This document shows positions 9,625 through 18,031 of a DNA stretch of 64,000 bases, one piece after another. Where the stretch lies: contig NZ_UOOB01000001.1 of the NCBI RefSeq assembly GCF_900564145.1, positions 2,606,754 through 2,670,753 on the forward strand, read 5' to 3'. The stretch's first letter is position 1, and every line of letters starts with the position of its first letter. A program made the position numbers and the translations under genes. The notes under the pieces are model-generated. The model did not search any database and was not told where the DNA came from. It saw only the letters and a list, made by a program, of their open reading frames with translations. Origin of the DNA: Comamonas sp. lk. GTDB lineage: Bacteria; Pseudomonadota; Gammaproteobacteria; Burkholderiales; Burkholderiaceae_C.

Positions 9625-9801
9625 CAGTTCATTGCAGCCTTGAGTAGTTGCTCTTGTATCGCGTGTGTGGCTAAAGACCTGGCGCTTTCAGGACAGTGTG
9701 TTGCGCCAGCCAGCCTCCACAAGGGCATTGCTCTGTGGCAAGCTTGGCCCATGTTGAAAAAGCTGCACTGGCTGTTGCCTGGGCAGCGCTGAACGGATCT
9801 T

Positions 9802-10743
9802 ATGCGTCGACGTACGCTTGTTGCCCTGGGCTCCACAATGGTGGCGGCATCCGGGGCTTGGATGGCTTATTCCATGACCACAACCTCACCCACTGTTTTG
9901 CCCCAAGAGCTGCTGCAACAACTCAAGCCCTCGCCGCGCATGCCGGTCATGTTTCTCGGCCATGGCAGCCCCATGAATGTGATCGAAGACACGCGCTGGC
10001 GTCAGAGCTGGAAAGCGCTGGGCGCGGAGTTGGCCGCCAAAGGCATTGCACCGCAGCTGATCTTGTGCATTTCCGCGCACTGGCTGACGGAGTCGGACTG
10101 GGCTTTGACCGGCATGGCCCAACCGCGCACGATTCACGATTTCGGCGGCTTTCCCCAGGAGTTGTTTGATCAGCAATACCCGGCGCTGGGTGCACCTGAG
10201 GTGGCCAGGCAACTGGCTGCCGAGCTGCATTCGCCGCTTGATGGCTCGGCCTTGCGGGTGGATGAGAAATGGGGCTTTGACCACGGCACCTGGTCGGTGC
10301 TGCTGCCCATGTTCCCCGAAGCCAAGATTCCCGTCATGCAGCTGAGCATGCCTTATGGTCTGCCGCCGGAAAAGCATTTCGAGCTGGGTGTTCAGCTACG
10401 GGCGCTGCGCGAGCGCGGCGTGCTGATTGTGGGCAGCGGCAATGTGGTGCACAACCTGCGTGCGCTGCGCCGCGATGTGGCGGATGACCAGGCGTTTGAC
10501 TGGGCCCAGCAGTTCGATGCCCAGGTGCAGCAGCACTGGGACAGCGGCAATCTGGCCGATCTGTCCACCTTTCTGGACTGGGGCCCGCAGGCACGTCTGG
10601 CCCATCCCACCCACGATCACTATTTGCCGCTGCTGTATTCGGCGGGCGCGGTGCACGAGGGCGAGTCGCCGCGGGTTTTTAACGACGCTTTTCAATATGG
10701 GGCGCTATCCATGCGCTCGGCCATCTGGGGCTTGAATACTTGA
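9802..10743 (+). CDS. ygiD: Class III extradiol dioxygenase-like protein (YgiD/DODA family) with N-terminal signal or anchor
   Basis: A 313-residue LigB-superfamily protein of the 4,5-DOPA extradiol dioxygenase type. Metal-site elements are visible: LGHGSPMN (near residue 54), SAHWLT (near 93), WGFDHGTWSVL (near 155) and HPTHDHYLPLL (near 271). About 46 residues precede the catalytic domain, opening MRRRTLVALGSTMVAASGAW, a basic-then-hydrophobic segment like a signal peptide or membrane anchor (a twin-arginine-like start is conceivable). Known YgiD proteins are shorter and cytoplasmic. Substrate is unknown; no betalain-type or catechol pathway gene adjoins it. Confidence 0.8.
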   Translation: MRRRTLVALGSTMVAASGAWMAYSMTTTSPTVLPQELLQQLKPSPRMPVMFLGHGSPMNVIEDTRWRQSWKALGAELAAKGIAPQLILCISAHWLTESDWALTGMAQPRTIHDFGGFPQELFDQQYPALGAPEVARQLAAELHSPLDGSALRVDEKWGFDHGTWSVLLPMFPEAKIPVMQLSMPYGLPPEKHFELGVQLRALRERGVLIVGSGNVVHNLRALRRDVADDQAFDWAQQFDAQVQQHWDSGNLADLSTFLDWGPQARLAHPTHDHYLPLLYSAGAVHEGESPRVFNDAFQYGALSMRSAIWGLNT

Positions 10744-10756
10744 TGAGATACCAGAT

Positions 10757-10843
10757 TTGATAGCTGCTAGCGCATGAATTCATTGAGTTTCAGGCCTTTA
10801 TGGGCTTGAAATAAAGACTGATCAAGCACAGGCAGCTATAGAA
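10757..10843. repeat. Palindromic repeat copy after ygiD
   Basis: TGATAGCTGCTAGCGCATG at the left and GCACAGGCAGCTATA at the right form imperfect inverted arms around an AT-richer spacer holding CAGGCCTTTATGGGC. It is another copy of the repeat seen at 3138-3215 and 7578-7640, in the gap between ygiD and the convergent aminotransferase gene. Confidence 0.55.
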
Positions 10844-10871
10844 ATAAAGTAGTTGAGAACCGGCGGAGCAT

Positions 10872-10908
10872 AAAAAAAGAGCAACGGATTCAACGTCCGT
10901 TGCTCTTT
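10872..10908 (-). terminator. Rho-independent terminator of the aminotransferase gene
   Basis: A 13-bp perfect stem (AAAGAGCAACGGA at 10876-10888 against TCCGTTGCTCTTT at 10896-10908) with a 7-nt loop. Read on the minus strand it is followed by seven T. It lies 37 bp beyond the stop of the minus-strand aminotransferase. Confidence 0.9.
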
Positions 10909-10945
10909 GCTTTTCAGGGCTGCGACCGCGGCCCTGAGTGGTGCA

Positions 10946-12142
10946 TCAGATCACCGCGGCGATGGCCTTGCAGACATACTCGATGTTCTTGCTGTTCAGG
11001 GCGGCAACGCACATGCGGCCGGTGTCGGTACCGTACACGCCGAACTCGGAGCGCAGACGCACCATCTGGTCTTTGGACAGGCCGGAGTACGAGAACATGC
11101 CGATCTGGGTGGTGATGAAGCTCATGTCCTGAGTCACGCCGGCAGCCTTGAGGCCGTCGACCAGCTTTTGGCGCATTTGCTTGATGCGCACGCGCATCTC
11201 GCCCAGCTCGGCTTCCCACTGGGCGCGCAGCTCAGGGGTGTTGAGCACGGCAGCCACCACGGCGCCACCGTGGGTAGGAGGGTTGGAGTAGTTGGTGCGG
11301 ATGACGATCTTGAGCTGCGACAGCACGCGAGCGGCTTCTTCCTTGTCGTTGGCGACCACGGACAGGGCGCCCACGCGCTCGCCGTACAGGCTGAAGCTCT
11401 TGGAGAAAGAAGTGGAGACGAAAATGTTCAGGCCGGCGGCCACGAACTTGCCGATCACGGCGCCGTCTTCGGCGATGCCGTAGCCAAAGCCTTGGTAGGC
11501 CATGTCCAGGAAGGCGACCAGGCCCTTGGCCTTGACCACTTCAATCACTTGATCCCACTGGGCGGCAGTGATGTCGTAGCCGGTGGGGTTGTGGCAGCAG
11601 GCGTGCAGCACGACCACGGTGCCGGCAGCGGCAGCGTTCAGGTCGGCCAGCATGCCGGCGAAGTCGATGGAGCGGGTGGCTGCGTCGTAATAAGCGTAGT
11701 TCTCGACTTCAAAACCGGCGTTCTGGAAGATGGCGCGGTGGTTTTCCCAGCTGGGGTTGGAGATCAGCACCTTGGCATTGGGGTTGAGCTTCTTGAGGAA
11801 GTCGGCACCAATCTTCAGGCCGCCGGTGCCGCCGATGGCTTGCACGGTGGACACACGGCCGGACTTGACCACGTCGGATTCGGCGCCGAAGACCAGAGCC
11901 TTCACGCCGTTGTCGTAAGCAGCGATACCGTCGATGGGCAGATAGCCACGTGCCGTGGGCTTGTCCATCATGGCCTTCTCAGCGGCTTGCACGCATTGCA
12001 GCAAAGGCAGCTTGCCGTTGTCGTCGAAGTACACACCCACGCCCAGATTCACCTTGTTGGCGTTGGTGTCGGCAGCGAACTGATCATTCAAACCCAGAAT
12101 AGGGTCGCGGGGGGCCATTTCGACGGCGGTAAACAGAGACAT
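10946..12142 (-). CDS. tyrB: Aromatic amino acid / aspartate aminotransferase
   Basis: A 398-residue class I PLP-dependent aminotransferase of the AspC/TyrB subgroup, interconverting aromatic or dicarboxylic amino acids and their 2-oxo acids with 2-oxoglutarate. The PLP lysine lies in STSFSKSFSLYGERVG (about residue 248), HACCHNPTGYD (about 180) is the conserved NPTG element, and IRTNYSNPPTHGG (about 283) is typical of the AspC/TyrB group. Length fits the family. TyrB rather than AspC specificity is a judgement from similarity. It is divergent from uvrB and ends in a strong terminator. Confidence 0.88.
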   Translation of the reverse strand: MSLFTAVEMAPRDPILGLNDQFAADTNANKVNLGVGVYFDDNGKLPLLQCVQAAEKAMMDKPTARGYLPIDGIAAYDNGVKALVFGAESDVVKSGRVSTVQAIGGTGGLKIGADFLKKLNPNAKVLISNPSWENHRAIFQNAGFEVENYAYYDAATRSIDFAGMLADLNAAAAGTVVVLHACCHNPTGYDITAAQWDQVIEVVKAKGLVAFLDMAYQGFGYGIAEDGAVIGKFVAAGLNIFVSTSFSKSFSLYGERVGALSVVANDKEEAARVLSQLKIVIRTNYSNPPTHGGAVVAAVLNTPELRAQWEAELGEMRVRIKQMRQKLVDGLKAAGVTQDMSFITTQIGMFSYSGLSKDQMVRLRSEFGVYGTDTGRMCVAALNSKNIEYVCKAIAAVI

Positions 12143-12258
12143 GAAAAATCCTTGATGGATAGAAATAAGTCAGGTCACCCCCAACTACTCTAGGTTAGGC
12201 TTGAGGGTTGGTCTGCCATTCTACCCGCGCTAACCCTATGCGTCATGGACATGACATC

Positions 12259-14325
12259 ATGCAAGAACAAGATATGACTGATGCGCCGCAAGGCAGCTTT
12301 GTGCACTACCCCGACTCGCCCTTCGAGCTGTTTCAACCCTATCCCCCGGCAGGGGACCAGCCGACGGCGATCGAGCAACTGGTCAATGGCGTCAATGACG
12401 GCGAGTCATTTCAGACGCTTTTGGGCGTGACGGGCTCGGGCAAGACCTTCACCATGGCCAACGTGATTGCGCGCCTGGGCCGGCCCGCCATCGTGTTTGC
12501 GCCCAACAAGACACTGGCCGCACAGCTGTATTCAGAGTTCCGAGAGTTTTTCCCAAAAAATGCGGTCGAGTACTTTGTCAGCTACTACGACTACTACCAG
12601 CCCGAAGCCTATGTGCCCCAGCGCGACCTGTTCATTGAAAAGGACAGTGCCATCAACGAGCACATCGAACAGATGCGGCTGTCGTGCACCAAAAGCATCA
12701 TGGAGCGGCGCGATGTGGTGATCGTCGCCACGGTGTCCGCCATCTACGGCATTGGCGAGCCCGAGAGTTATCACCGCATGATCATGACGGTGCGCACCGG
12801 CGACCGCATGAACCAGCGCGATGTGATTGCCCAGCTGATTCGCATGCAGTACCAGCGCAATGACTCGGATTTCAGCCGCGGCACCTTCCGGGTGCGCGGG
12901 GACACGATCGACGTCTTCCCCGCCGAGCATTCGGAGCTGGCCGTGCGCATCGAGTTGTTCGATGACGAAATCGAAACCCTGCAGCTGTTTGATCCGCTCA
13001 CGGGCCGCGTGCGCCAGAACATTCCGCGCTTTACCGTCTATCCCAGCAGCCACTATGTCACGCCAAGAGACAAGGTGCTGGTGGCCGTGGAGACCATCAA
13101 GCTGGAGCTGGCCGAGCGCCTCAAGCAACTGGTGGAGATGGGCAAGCTGGTGGAAGCCCAGCGGCTGGAGCAGCGCACGCGCTTTGACCTTGAAATGCTG
13201 ACCGAGGTCGGGCATTGCAAGGGCATCGAGAACTATACCCGTCACCTGTCAGGCGCAGCCCCCGGCGATCCGCCCAGCACGCTGACGGACTATCTGCCGC
13301 GTGACTCCATCATGTTTCTCGATGAGAGCCACCAGATGATCGGCCAGCTCAACGCCATGTACAGCGGTGACCGCTCGCGCAAGACCACGCTGGTTGAATA
13401 TGGCTTTCGCCTGCCTTCGGCGCTGGACAACCGTCCGCTCAAGTTTGAAGAGTTCGAGCAGCGCATGCGTCAGGTGGTGTTTGTTTCGGCAACGCCCGCC
13501 GATTACGAGAAAACCCATGCCGGTCAGGTTGTGGAGCAGGTGGTACGGCCCACGGGTCTGGTTGATCCTGAAATCGAAGTGCGCCCGGCCACACACCAGG
13601 TGGATGATGTGCTGCAGGAAATCCGCCTGCGCGTGGACAAGCAGGAGCGCGTGCTCATCACCACGCTGACCAAGCGCATGGCCGAGCAATTGACGGAGTA
13701 TTTGACGGACAACGGCGTTAAGGTGCGGTATCTGCACTCGGATGTGGACACGGTGGAGCGTGTGGAAATCATCCGTGATCTGCGCCTGGGCGCCTTTGAC
13801 GTGCTCGTCGGGATCAATTTGCTGCGCGAAGGCCTGGATATTCCGGAAGTGTCGCTGGTGGCGATTCTGGATGCTGATAAGGAAGGCTTTTTGCGCGCCG
13901 AGCGCAGCCTGATTCAAACCATAGGCCGCGCGGCGCGCAATATCAATGGCAAGGCCATCTTGTACGGTGACCGCATCACGGAGTCCATGAAAAAGGCGAT
14001 CGGAGAGACCGAGCGGCGCCGCGCCAAGCAGGTGGCGCACAACGCAGCTCACGGCATAGAGCCAAAACAGATTGTCAAGCGGGTGAAAGACCTGATTGAT
14101 GGTGTTTACAGCGAGAAAAGCAGCAAGGAAGCCGAGCGTATCGAGCAGCAGGCCCTGCAGCGGGCACGTGTCGAGGATATGTCCGAGAAGGATGTAGCCA
14201 AGGAAATCAAGCGCTTGGAGAAGCAGATGCTGGAGCACGCGCGCAGTCTGGAGTTCGAGCAGGCAGCCCGCATACGTGATCAATTGGCCCTACTAAAAGA
14301 GCAGTTATTTGGGGCTGCGCCGTAG
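12259..14325 (+). CDS. uvrB: UvrABC excinuclease subunit B
   Basis: A 688-residue DEAD/helicase-type damage-verification subunit of nucleotide excision repair. Walker A GVTGSGKT is at residues 56-63; [15 protein letters not shown] forms the beta-hairpin that inserts between DNA strands; DESHQM is the Walker B/DExx box; helicase motif VI appears as QTIGRAARN; the C-terminal UVR domain ([20 protein letters not shown]) binds UvrA or UvrC. The start is uncertain among ATGs at 12238, 12259 and 12274, none with a strong ribosome binding site; 12259 is a compromise and 12274 is nearly as good. No LexA-box-like palindrome was seen upstream. Confidence 0.95.
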   Translation: MQEQDMTDAPQGSFVHYPDSPFELFQPYPPAGDQPTAIEQLVNGVNDGESFQTLLGVTGSGKTFTMANVIARLGRPAIVFAPNKTLAAQLYSEFREFFPKNAVEYFVSYYDYYQPEAYVPQRDLFIEKDSAINEHIEQMRLSCTKSIMERRDVVIVATVSAIYGIGEPESYHRMIMTVRTGDRMNQRDVIAQLIRMQYQRNDSDFSRGTFRVRGDTIDVFPAEHSELAVRIELFDDEIETLQLFDPLTGRVRQNIPRFTVYPSSHYVTPRDKVLVAVETIKLELAERLKQLVEMGKLVEAQRLEQRTRFDLEMLTEVGHCKGIENYTRHLSGAAPGDPPSTLTDYLPRDSIMFLDESHQMIGQLNAMYSGDRSRKTTLVEYGFRLPSALDNRPLKFEEFEQRMRQVVFVSATPADYEKTHAGQVVEQVVRPTGLVDPEIEVRPATHQVDDVLQEIRLRVDKQERVLITTLTKRMAEQLTEYLTDNGVKVRYLHSDVDTVERVEIIRDLRLGAFDVLVGINLLREGLDIPEVSLVAILDADKEGFLRAERSLIQTIGRAARNINGKAILYGDRITESMKKAIGETERRRAKQVAHNAAHGIEPKQIVKRVKDLIDGVYSEKSSKEAERIEQQALQRARVEDMSEKDVAKEIKRLEKQMLEHARSLEFEQAARIRDQLALLKEQLFGAAP

Positions 14326-14374
14326 GAGGCGTCCGGCAAATTGAAGCTGCTTGCGTGTTGCTGTGAGTTGTTAC

Positions 14375-14405
14375 CCGACAAAAACAATGGGGAATGTGCT
14401 ATACT
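14375..14405 (+). promoter_or_regulatory. Candidate isc operon promoter with overlapping IscR-like site
   Basis: An extended -10 (TGC then TATACT at 14400-14405) lies 154 bp before iscR; an imperfect -35 (CCGACA/GACAAA) sits at 14375-14382. Overlapping it, CCCGACAAAAACAATGGGG (from 14374) is a degenerate palindrome resembling the left half of a type 1 IscR site. Autorepression by [2Fe-2S]-IscR is established for the family; binding here is inferred. Confidence 0.5.
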
Positions 14406-14558
14406 CAACGCAAACACTCAACAACAAACTTCCCTCTCAGAAGGGCTCTGAACCTATTAACAGGACGGAGTAAGGGCGGAGACTGTGCCTGCCGGGTCTC
14501 TATAAAAGCACCACGCAGGCGTTTCTGTAACGAACAATCCTGATTGAAGGAGCTCGGA

Positions 14559-15095
14559 ATGCGTCTCACAACTAAAGGCCGTTTTGCGGTCACCGCGATG
14601 ATCGACCTGGCCCTGCGCCAGAACAATGGCCCCGTCACGTTGGCTGCCATCAGCCAACGCCAGCAAATTTCGCTGTCCTACCTGGAACAGCTGTTCGGCA
14701 AGCTGCGTCGCCACGAGCTGGTGGAATCCACTCGTGGCCCCGGCGGCGGCTATACGCTGGCTCGCAAGGCAACCGATATTACCGTGGCAGACATCATTGT
14801 CTCCGTGGATGAACCTATCGACGCTACCCAGTGCGGCGGCAAGGAAAACTGTCTGGGCGAAGCCGGCCGCTGCATGACTCATGAGCTGTGGGCTGCTTTG
14901 AACCAGCGCATGGTGGAGTTTCTTGACTCCGTCACCCTGCAGAAGCTGGTGGACGAGCAACTGGCCAAGGGCATCCAGATTGAAGACAAGCCTGTGGTGC
15001 GCCGTGCGATTTCCACAGCACCTGTGGTCAAGCCTATCCGCGTGAATGCACCTAACTCGGTGTTCGCTCTGGGTAACGCCTTCGCCAAATCCTGA
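14559..15095 (+). CDS. iscR: Iron-sulfur cluster regulator IscR (Rrf2 family)
   Basis: A 178-residue Rrf2-type winged-helix repressor/activator. The N-terminal MRLTTKGRFAVTAMIDLAL and SYLEQLFGKLRRHELVESTR form the DNA-binding domain; three Cys in CGGKENCLGEAGRC (residues about 92-104), with His in MTHELW, ligate a [2Fe-2S] cluster. The C-terminal 35 residues are a proline/valine-rich extension longer than in E. coli. An in-frame start exists 15 bp upstream, but the ATG at 14559, with AAGGAG at 14547-14552, fits the conserved N-terminus. It is the first gene of the isc operon and is expected to be autoregulated. Confidence 0.95.
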   Translation: MRLTTKGRFAVTAMIDLALRQNNGPVTLAAISQRQQISLSYLEQLFGKLRRHELVESTRGPGGGYTLARKATDITVADIIVSVDEPIDATQCGGKENCLGEAGRCMTHELWAALNQRMVEFLDSVTLQKLVDEQLAKGIQIEDKPVVRRAISTAPVVKPIRVNAPNSVFALGNAFAKS

Positions 15096-15265
15096 TCGCA
15101 CTCAGCGGTCAGCGAAGGTCTGCAGCACTCTCAAGGTGCTGCCAAGCAAAAGCAGGGCAGGGTGATATGCATGGCTGTGCGGCATATCCACGCTGTCCGG
15201 GTGGGGCTTTGCGCCCATCAGTTCCTCTCACGATTTGTCAGCCGAATAACTAGATTGAGCCAGTC

Positions 15266-16486
15266 ATGGACATGACCCCGCACCTTCCTATTTACCTTGA
15301 CTATGGCGCAACCACGCCAGTGGATCCCCGTGTGGTGGATGCCATGATTCCGTGGCTGCGTGATCAGTTCGGAAATGCGGCTTCGCGTAGCCATGCCTGG
15401 GGCTGGGCTGCTGAAGAAGCGATTGAAAAAGCCCGCCAGCAAGTGGCTGACCTGATCAATGCCGATCCACGCGAAATCGTCTGGACCAGCGGCGCCACCG
15501 AGTCTGACAATCTGGCCATCAAAGGTGCTGCCCATTTCTATCAAGGCAAGGGCAAGCACTTGATTACTGTCAAGACCGAGCACAAGGCTGTGCTGGACAC
15601 CATGCGCGAGCTGGAGCGTCAGGGTTTTGAAGTGACCTATCTGGACGTGAAGGAAGACGGTCTGCTCGATCTGGAAGTGTTCAAGGCGGCGATCCGCCCC
15701 GACACCATTCTGGTCAGCGTGATGGCCGTGAACAATGAAACCGGTGTGATTCAGGATCTGAACACCATTGGTGCCATTTGCCGCGAAAAAGGCATCATCT
15801 TCCATGTGGATGCTGCACAGGCCACGGGCAAGATGGTGCTGGATATGCAGGCCATGCCCATCGACCTGATGAGCCTGGCATCGCACAAGAGCTATGGCCC
15901 CAAGGGTATCGGTGCTCTGTATGTGCGCCGCAAGCCCCGCGTGCGCCTGGAAGCCCAGATGCATGGTGGCGGACACGAGCGCGGTATGCGTTCGGGCACG
16001 TTGCCTACCCACCAGATCGTGGGCATGGGCGAGGCCTACCGCATTGCCAAGGAAGAGTTTTCCAAGGACTACGAGCACGCCAAGCGTCTGCAGCAGCGCC
16101 TGCTTGATGGCCTCAAGGACATGGAGCAAGTGTTTGTGAACGGTGATCTGGAGCATCGTGTGCCCCATAACCTGAACATGAGCTTCAACTTCGTCGAAGG
16201 CGAATCGTTGATCATGGGCATCAAGGGTCTGGCCGTATCTTCCGGCTCCGCCTGCACATCCGCCAGCCTGGAACCCAGCTATGTGCTGCGTGCCCTGGGT
16301 CGCAGCGATGAGCTGGCCCATAGCAGCCTGCGCATGACCATTGGTCGCTTCACGACCGAAGAAGAGATTGACACCGCCATTGAAGCCATTCGCACCAATG
16401 TAGCCAAGCTGCGCGAATTGAGCCCACTGTGGGAGATGTTTAAAGACGGCATCGACCTCAGCACTATTCAATGGGCGGCACACTAA
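15266..16486 (+). CDS. iscS: Cysteine desulfurase IscS
   Basis: A 406-residue PLP-dependent class V aminotransferase-fold enzyme that removes sulfur from cysteine and passes it as persulfide to IscU. The PLP lysine is in [11 protein letters not shown] (about residue 208); the mobile-loop catalytic Cys is in [20 protein letters not shown] (about 330). Length matches group I IscS. A second ATG two codons in is also possible. It follows iscR by 170 bp and precedes iscU by 31 bp. Confidence 0.96.
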   Translation: MDMTPHLPIYLDYGATTPVDPRVVDAMIPWLRDQFGNAASRSHAWGWAAEEAIEKARQQVADLINADPREIVWTSGATESDNLAIKGAAHFYQGKGKHLITVKTEHKAVLDTMRELERQGFEVTYLDVKEDGLLDLEVFKAAIRPDTILVSVMAVNNETGVIQDLNTIGAICREKGIIFHVDAAQATGKMVLDMQAMPIDLMSLASHKSYGPKGIGALYVRRKPRVRLEAQMHGGGHERGMRSGTLPTHQIVGMGEAYRIAKEEFSKDYEHAKRLQQRLLDGLKDMEQVFVNGDLEHRVPHNLNMSFNFVEGESLIMGIKGLAVSSGSACTSASLEPSYVLRALGRSDELAHSSLRMTIGRFTTEEEIDTAIEAIRTNVAKLRELSPLWEMFKDGIDLSTIQWAAH

Positions 16487-16517
16487 GCAAAGATCAGAAG
16501 TTCAAGAGGTAGACACC

Positions 16518-16916
16518 ATGGCTTACTCCGAAAAAGTGGTTGACCACTATGAAAACCCCCGCAACGTGGGCTCGTTCGACAAGGGCGATGACTCCGTAGG
16601 CACGGGTATGGTGGGTGCACCTGCCTGCGGCGACGTGATGAAGCTGCAGATCAAGGTCAATCCCGAAACCGGCGTGATCGAAGACGCGCGCTTCAAGACT
16701 TATGGCTGTGGATCGGCCATCGCTTCCTCTTCCCTGGTGACCGAATGGGTCAAGGGCAAGACGCTGGACGAAGCCGCAGCACTCAAGAACAGCCAGATTG
16801 CTGAAGAGCTGGCTTTGCCACCCGTGAAGGTGCATTGTTCCATTCTGGCCGAAGATGCCATCAAGGCCGCTGTGAGCGACTACCGTGCCAAGCGCACGGT
16901 GGCTGTGGAAGCCTGA
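16518..16916 (+). CDS. iscU: Fe-S cluster assembly scaffold IscU
   Basis: A 132-residue scaffold on which [2Fe-2S] clusters are assembled. The three conserved Cys are visible: [12 protein letters not shown] (about residue 37), [11 protein letters not shown] (about 63) and [12 protein letters not shown] (about 106), with the conserved Asp after the first Cys. LPPVKVHCS is the LPPVK motif recognised by HscA. It has an AGAGGT ribosome binding site. The iscA start is 4 bp after its stop. Confidence 0.97.
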   Translation: MAYSEKVVDHYENPRNVGSFDKGDDSVGTGMVGAPACGDVMKLQIKVNPETGVIEDARFKTYGCGSAIASSSLVTEWVKGKTLDEAAALKNSQIAEELALPPVKVHCSILAEDAIKAAVSDYRAKRTVAVEA

Positions 16917-16920
16917 GATC

Positions 16921-17244
16921 ATGGCGATCTCTATGACTGAGGCGGCTGCCCGTCATGTGAGCCGGTATCTTTCCCGCCGTGGCAAGGGCATTGGTGTTCG
17001 CCTGGGTGTGAAGACCACAGGTTGCTCCGGCTTGGCTTACAAGCTGGAGTATGTGGATGAGGTGCAGGCTGATGATGTGGTTTTCGAAGATCACGGCATC
17101 AAGGTCCTGATTGATCCCAAAAGCTTGGCCTATATCGACGGTACGGAGCTTGACTTCGTGCGCGAGGGGCTGAACGAGGGCTTTAAATTCCATAACCCGA
17201 ATGAGCGTGATCGTTGCGGCTGCGGCGAGAGCTTCAGAATTTAA
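16921..17244 (+). CDS. iscA: Iron-sulfur carrier IscA
   Basis: A 107-residue A-type carrier (HesB family). The three cluster-binding Cys are seen in [14 protein letters not shown] (about residue 35) and in the C-terminal RCGCGESF (about 99 and 101). It starts 4 bp after the iscU stop; the longer open frame upstream overlaps iscU and is not needed. A GC-rich repeat and a hairpin follow before hscB. Confidence 0.95.
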   Translation: MAISMTEAAARHVSRYLSRRGKGIGVRLGVKTTGCSGLAYKLEYVDEVQADDVVFEDHGIKVLIDPKSLAYIDGTELDFVREGLNEGFKFHNPNERDRCGCGESFRI

Positions 17245-17245
17245 C

Positions 17246-17340
17246 TGCCCCTGAGCCGCTTTGCGGCTTCCCCTGGCCGGGCGCCCCCAAGAGGGACGAC
17301 CTCTCGCCGCAAGGCGGCGCTTGCTAGGTATCTCTGGCCT
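17246..17340. repeat. GC-rich intergenic repeat, second copy
   Basis: Shares landmarks and order with 4917-5040: CCCCTGAGCCGCTTTG, a TTCCCCT tract, GAGGGACGACC, a GCGGCGC block, then CTTGCTAGGTATCTCTGGCC. It fills the gap between iscA and the hairpin before hscB. Confidence 0.55.
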
Positions 17341-17368
17341 TGGTCAGCTCCCTGGTTTTGAATAAAGG

Positions 17369-17401
17369 AAGCCGCCTCAGCTTTGCTGCAGGCGGCTTTT
17401 T
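17369..17401 (+). terminator. Terminator-like hairpin between iscA and hscB
   Basis: AAGCCGCCT (17369-17377) pairs perfectly with AGGCGGCTT (17390-17398), followed by a short T-run to 17401. It ends 6 bp before the hscB ATG and no Shine-Dalgarno sequence fits between. It may attenuate transcription into hscBA-fdx or fold around the hscB start. Confidence 0.7.
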
Positions 17402-17407
17402 AATGCC

Positions 17408-17926
17408 ATGAATCTGCAATCCGACGACTTTGAATTGTTTGCGCTTCAGCGCCAGTTTGCGCAAGAGCGCAGCGTGATCGACACACGCTGGAAAGAGCTG
17501 CAGCGCGAAGCCCACCCCGATCGCTTTGCCGCACAAGGGGCTGCAGCTCAGCGCGTGGCCATGCAGTGGTCTGTGCGCATCAACGAGGCCTATCAACGTC
17601 TGAAGGATCCGCTCAAGCGAGCCGCCTATCTGTGTGAGCTGAATGGCGCACCTGTGCGGGCGGAGGACAACACCGCCATGCCGGCCGCATTCTTGATGCA
17701 GCAGATGGAGTGGCGGGAAGCGCTGGAAGAAGCCGATAGCGAAAAGGAGCTGGATGCGCTCGATGCTGAGGTGCTGGCAGCGCGCCGCCGCATGCTGGCC
17801 GAGTGTGGCCGTTTGCTCGACGAAGCGCATGACCCGGCTGCGGCCGTGGCTCAAGTGAGAGCCCTCATGTTTGTTGCGCGATTTGCCGAGGACATAGAGC
17901 GCCGCCGCGATCAACTGGGACAATAA
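17408..17926 (+). CDS. hscB: Fe-S assembly co-chaperone HscB
   Basis: A 172-residue J-domain protein that delivers IscU to HscA and stimulates its ATPase. The J-domain HPDR motif is in REAHPDRFAAQG (about residues 36-47); the C-terminal three-helix domain (EWREALEEADSEKELDAL onward) binds IscU. The start is unusual: ATG 17408 has no visible ribosome binding site because a hairpin ends just upstream. No better in-frame start was found. hscA follows after 105 bp. Confidence 0.93.
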   Translation: MNLQSDDFELFALQRQFAQERSVIDTRWKELQREAHPDRFAAQGAAAQRVAMQWSVRINEAYQRLKDPLKRAAYLCELNGAPVRAEDNTAMPAAFLMQQMEWREALEEADSEKELDALDAEVLAARRRMLAECGRLLDEAHDPAAAVAQVRALMFVARFAEDIERRRDQLGQ

Positions 17927-18031
17927 GACCCAGCAGTTCTCTCTGCGATGTATTCCTGCAGATGCAAAGAGAAAGTCCGATCTTGAAAAGGCCATCCCCG
18001 CTGGCCTGTCACCTTCATAAATAGAATTTCC

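Noticed and set aside
12143..12258. Possible SOS (LexA) box upstream of uvrB
   Set aside because: No CTGT-N8-ACAG-like palindrome could be found in the tyrB-uvrB gap.
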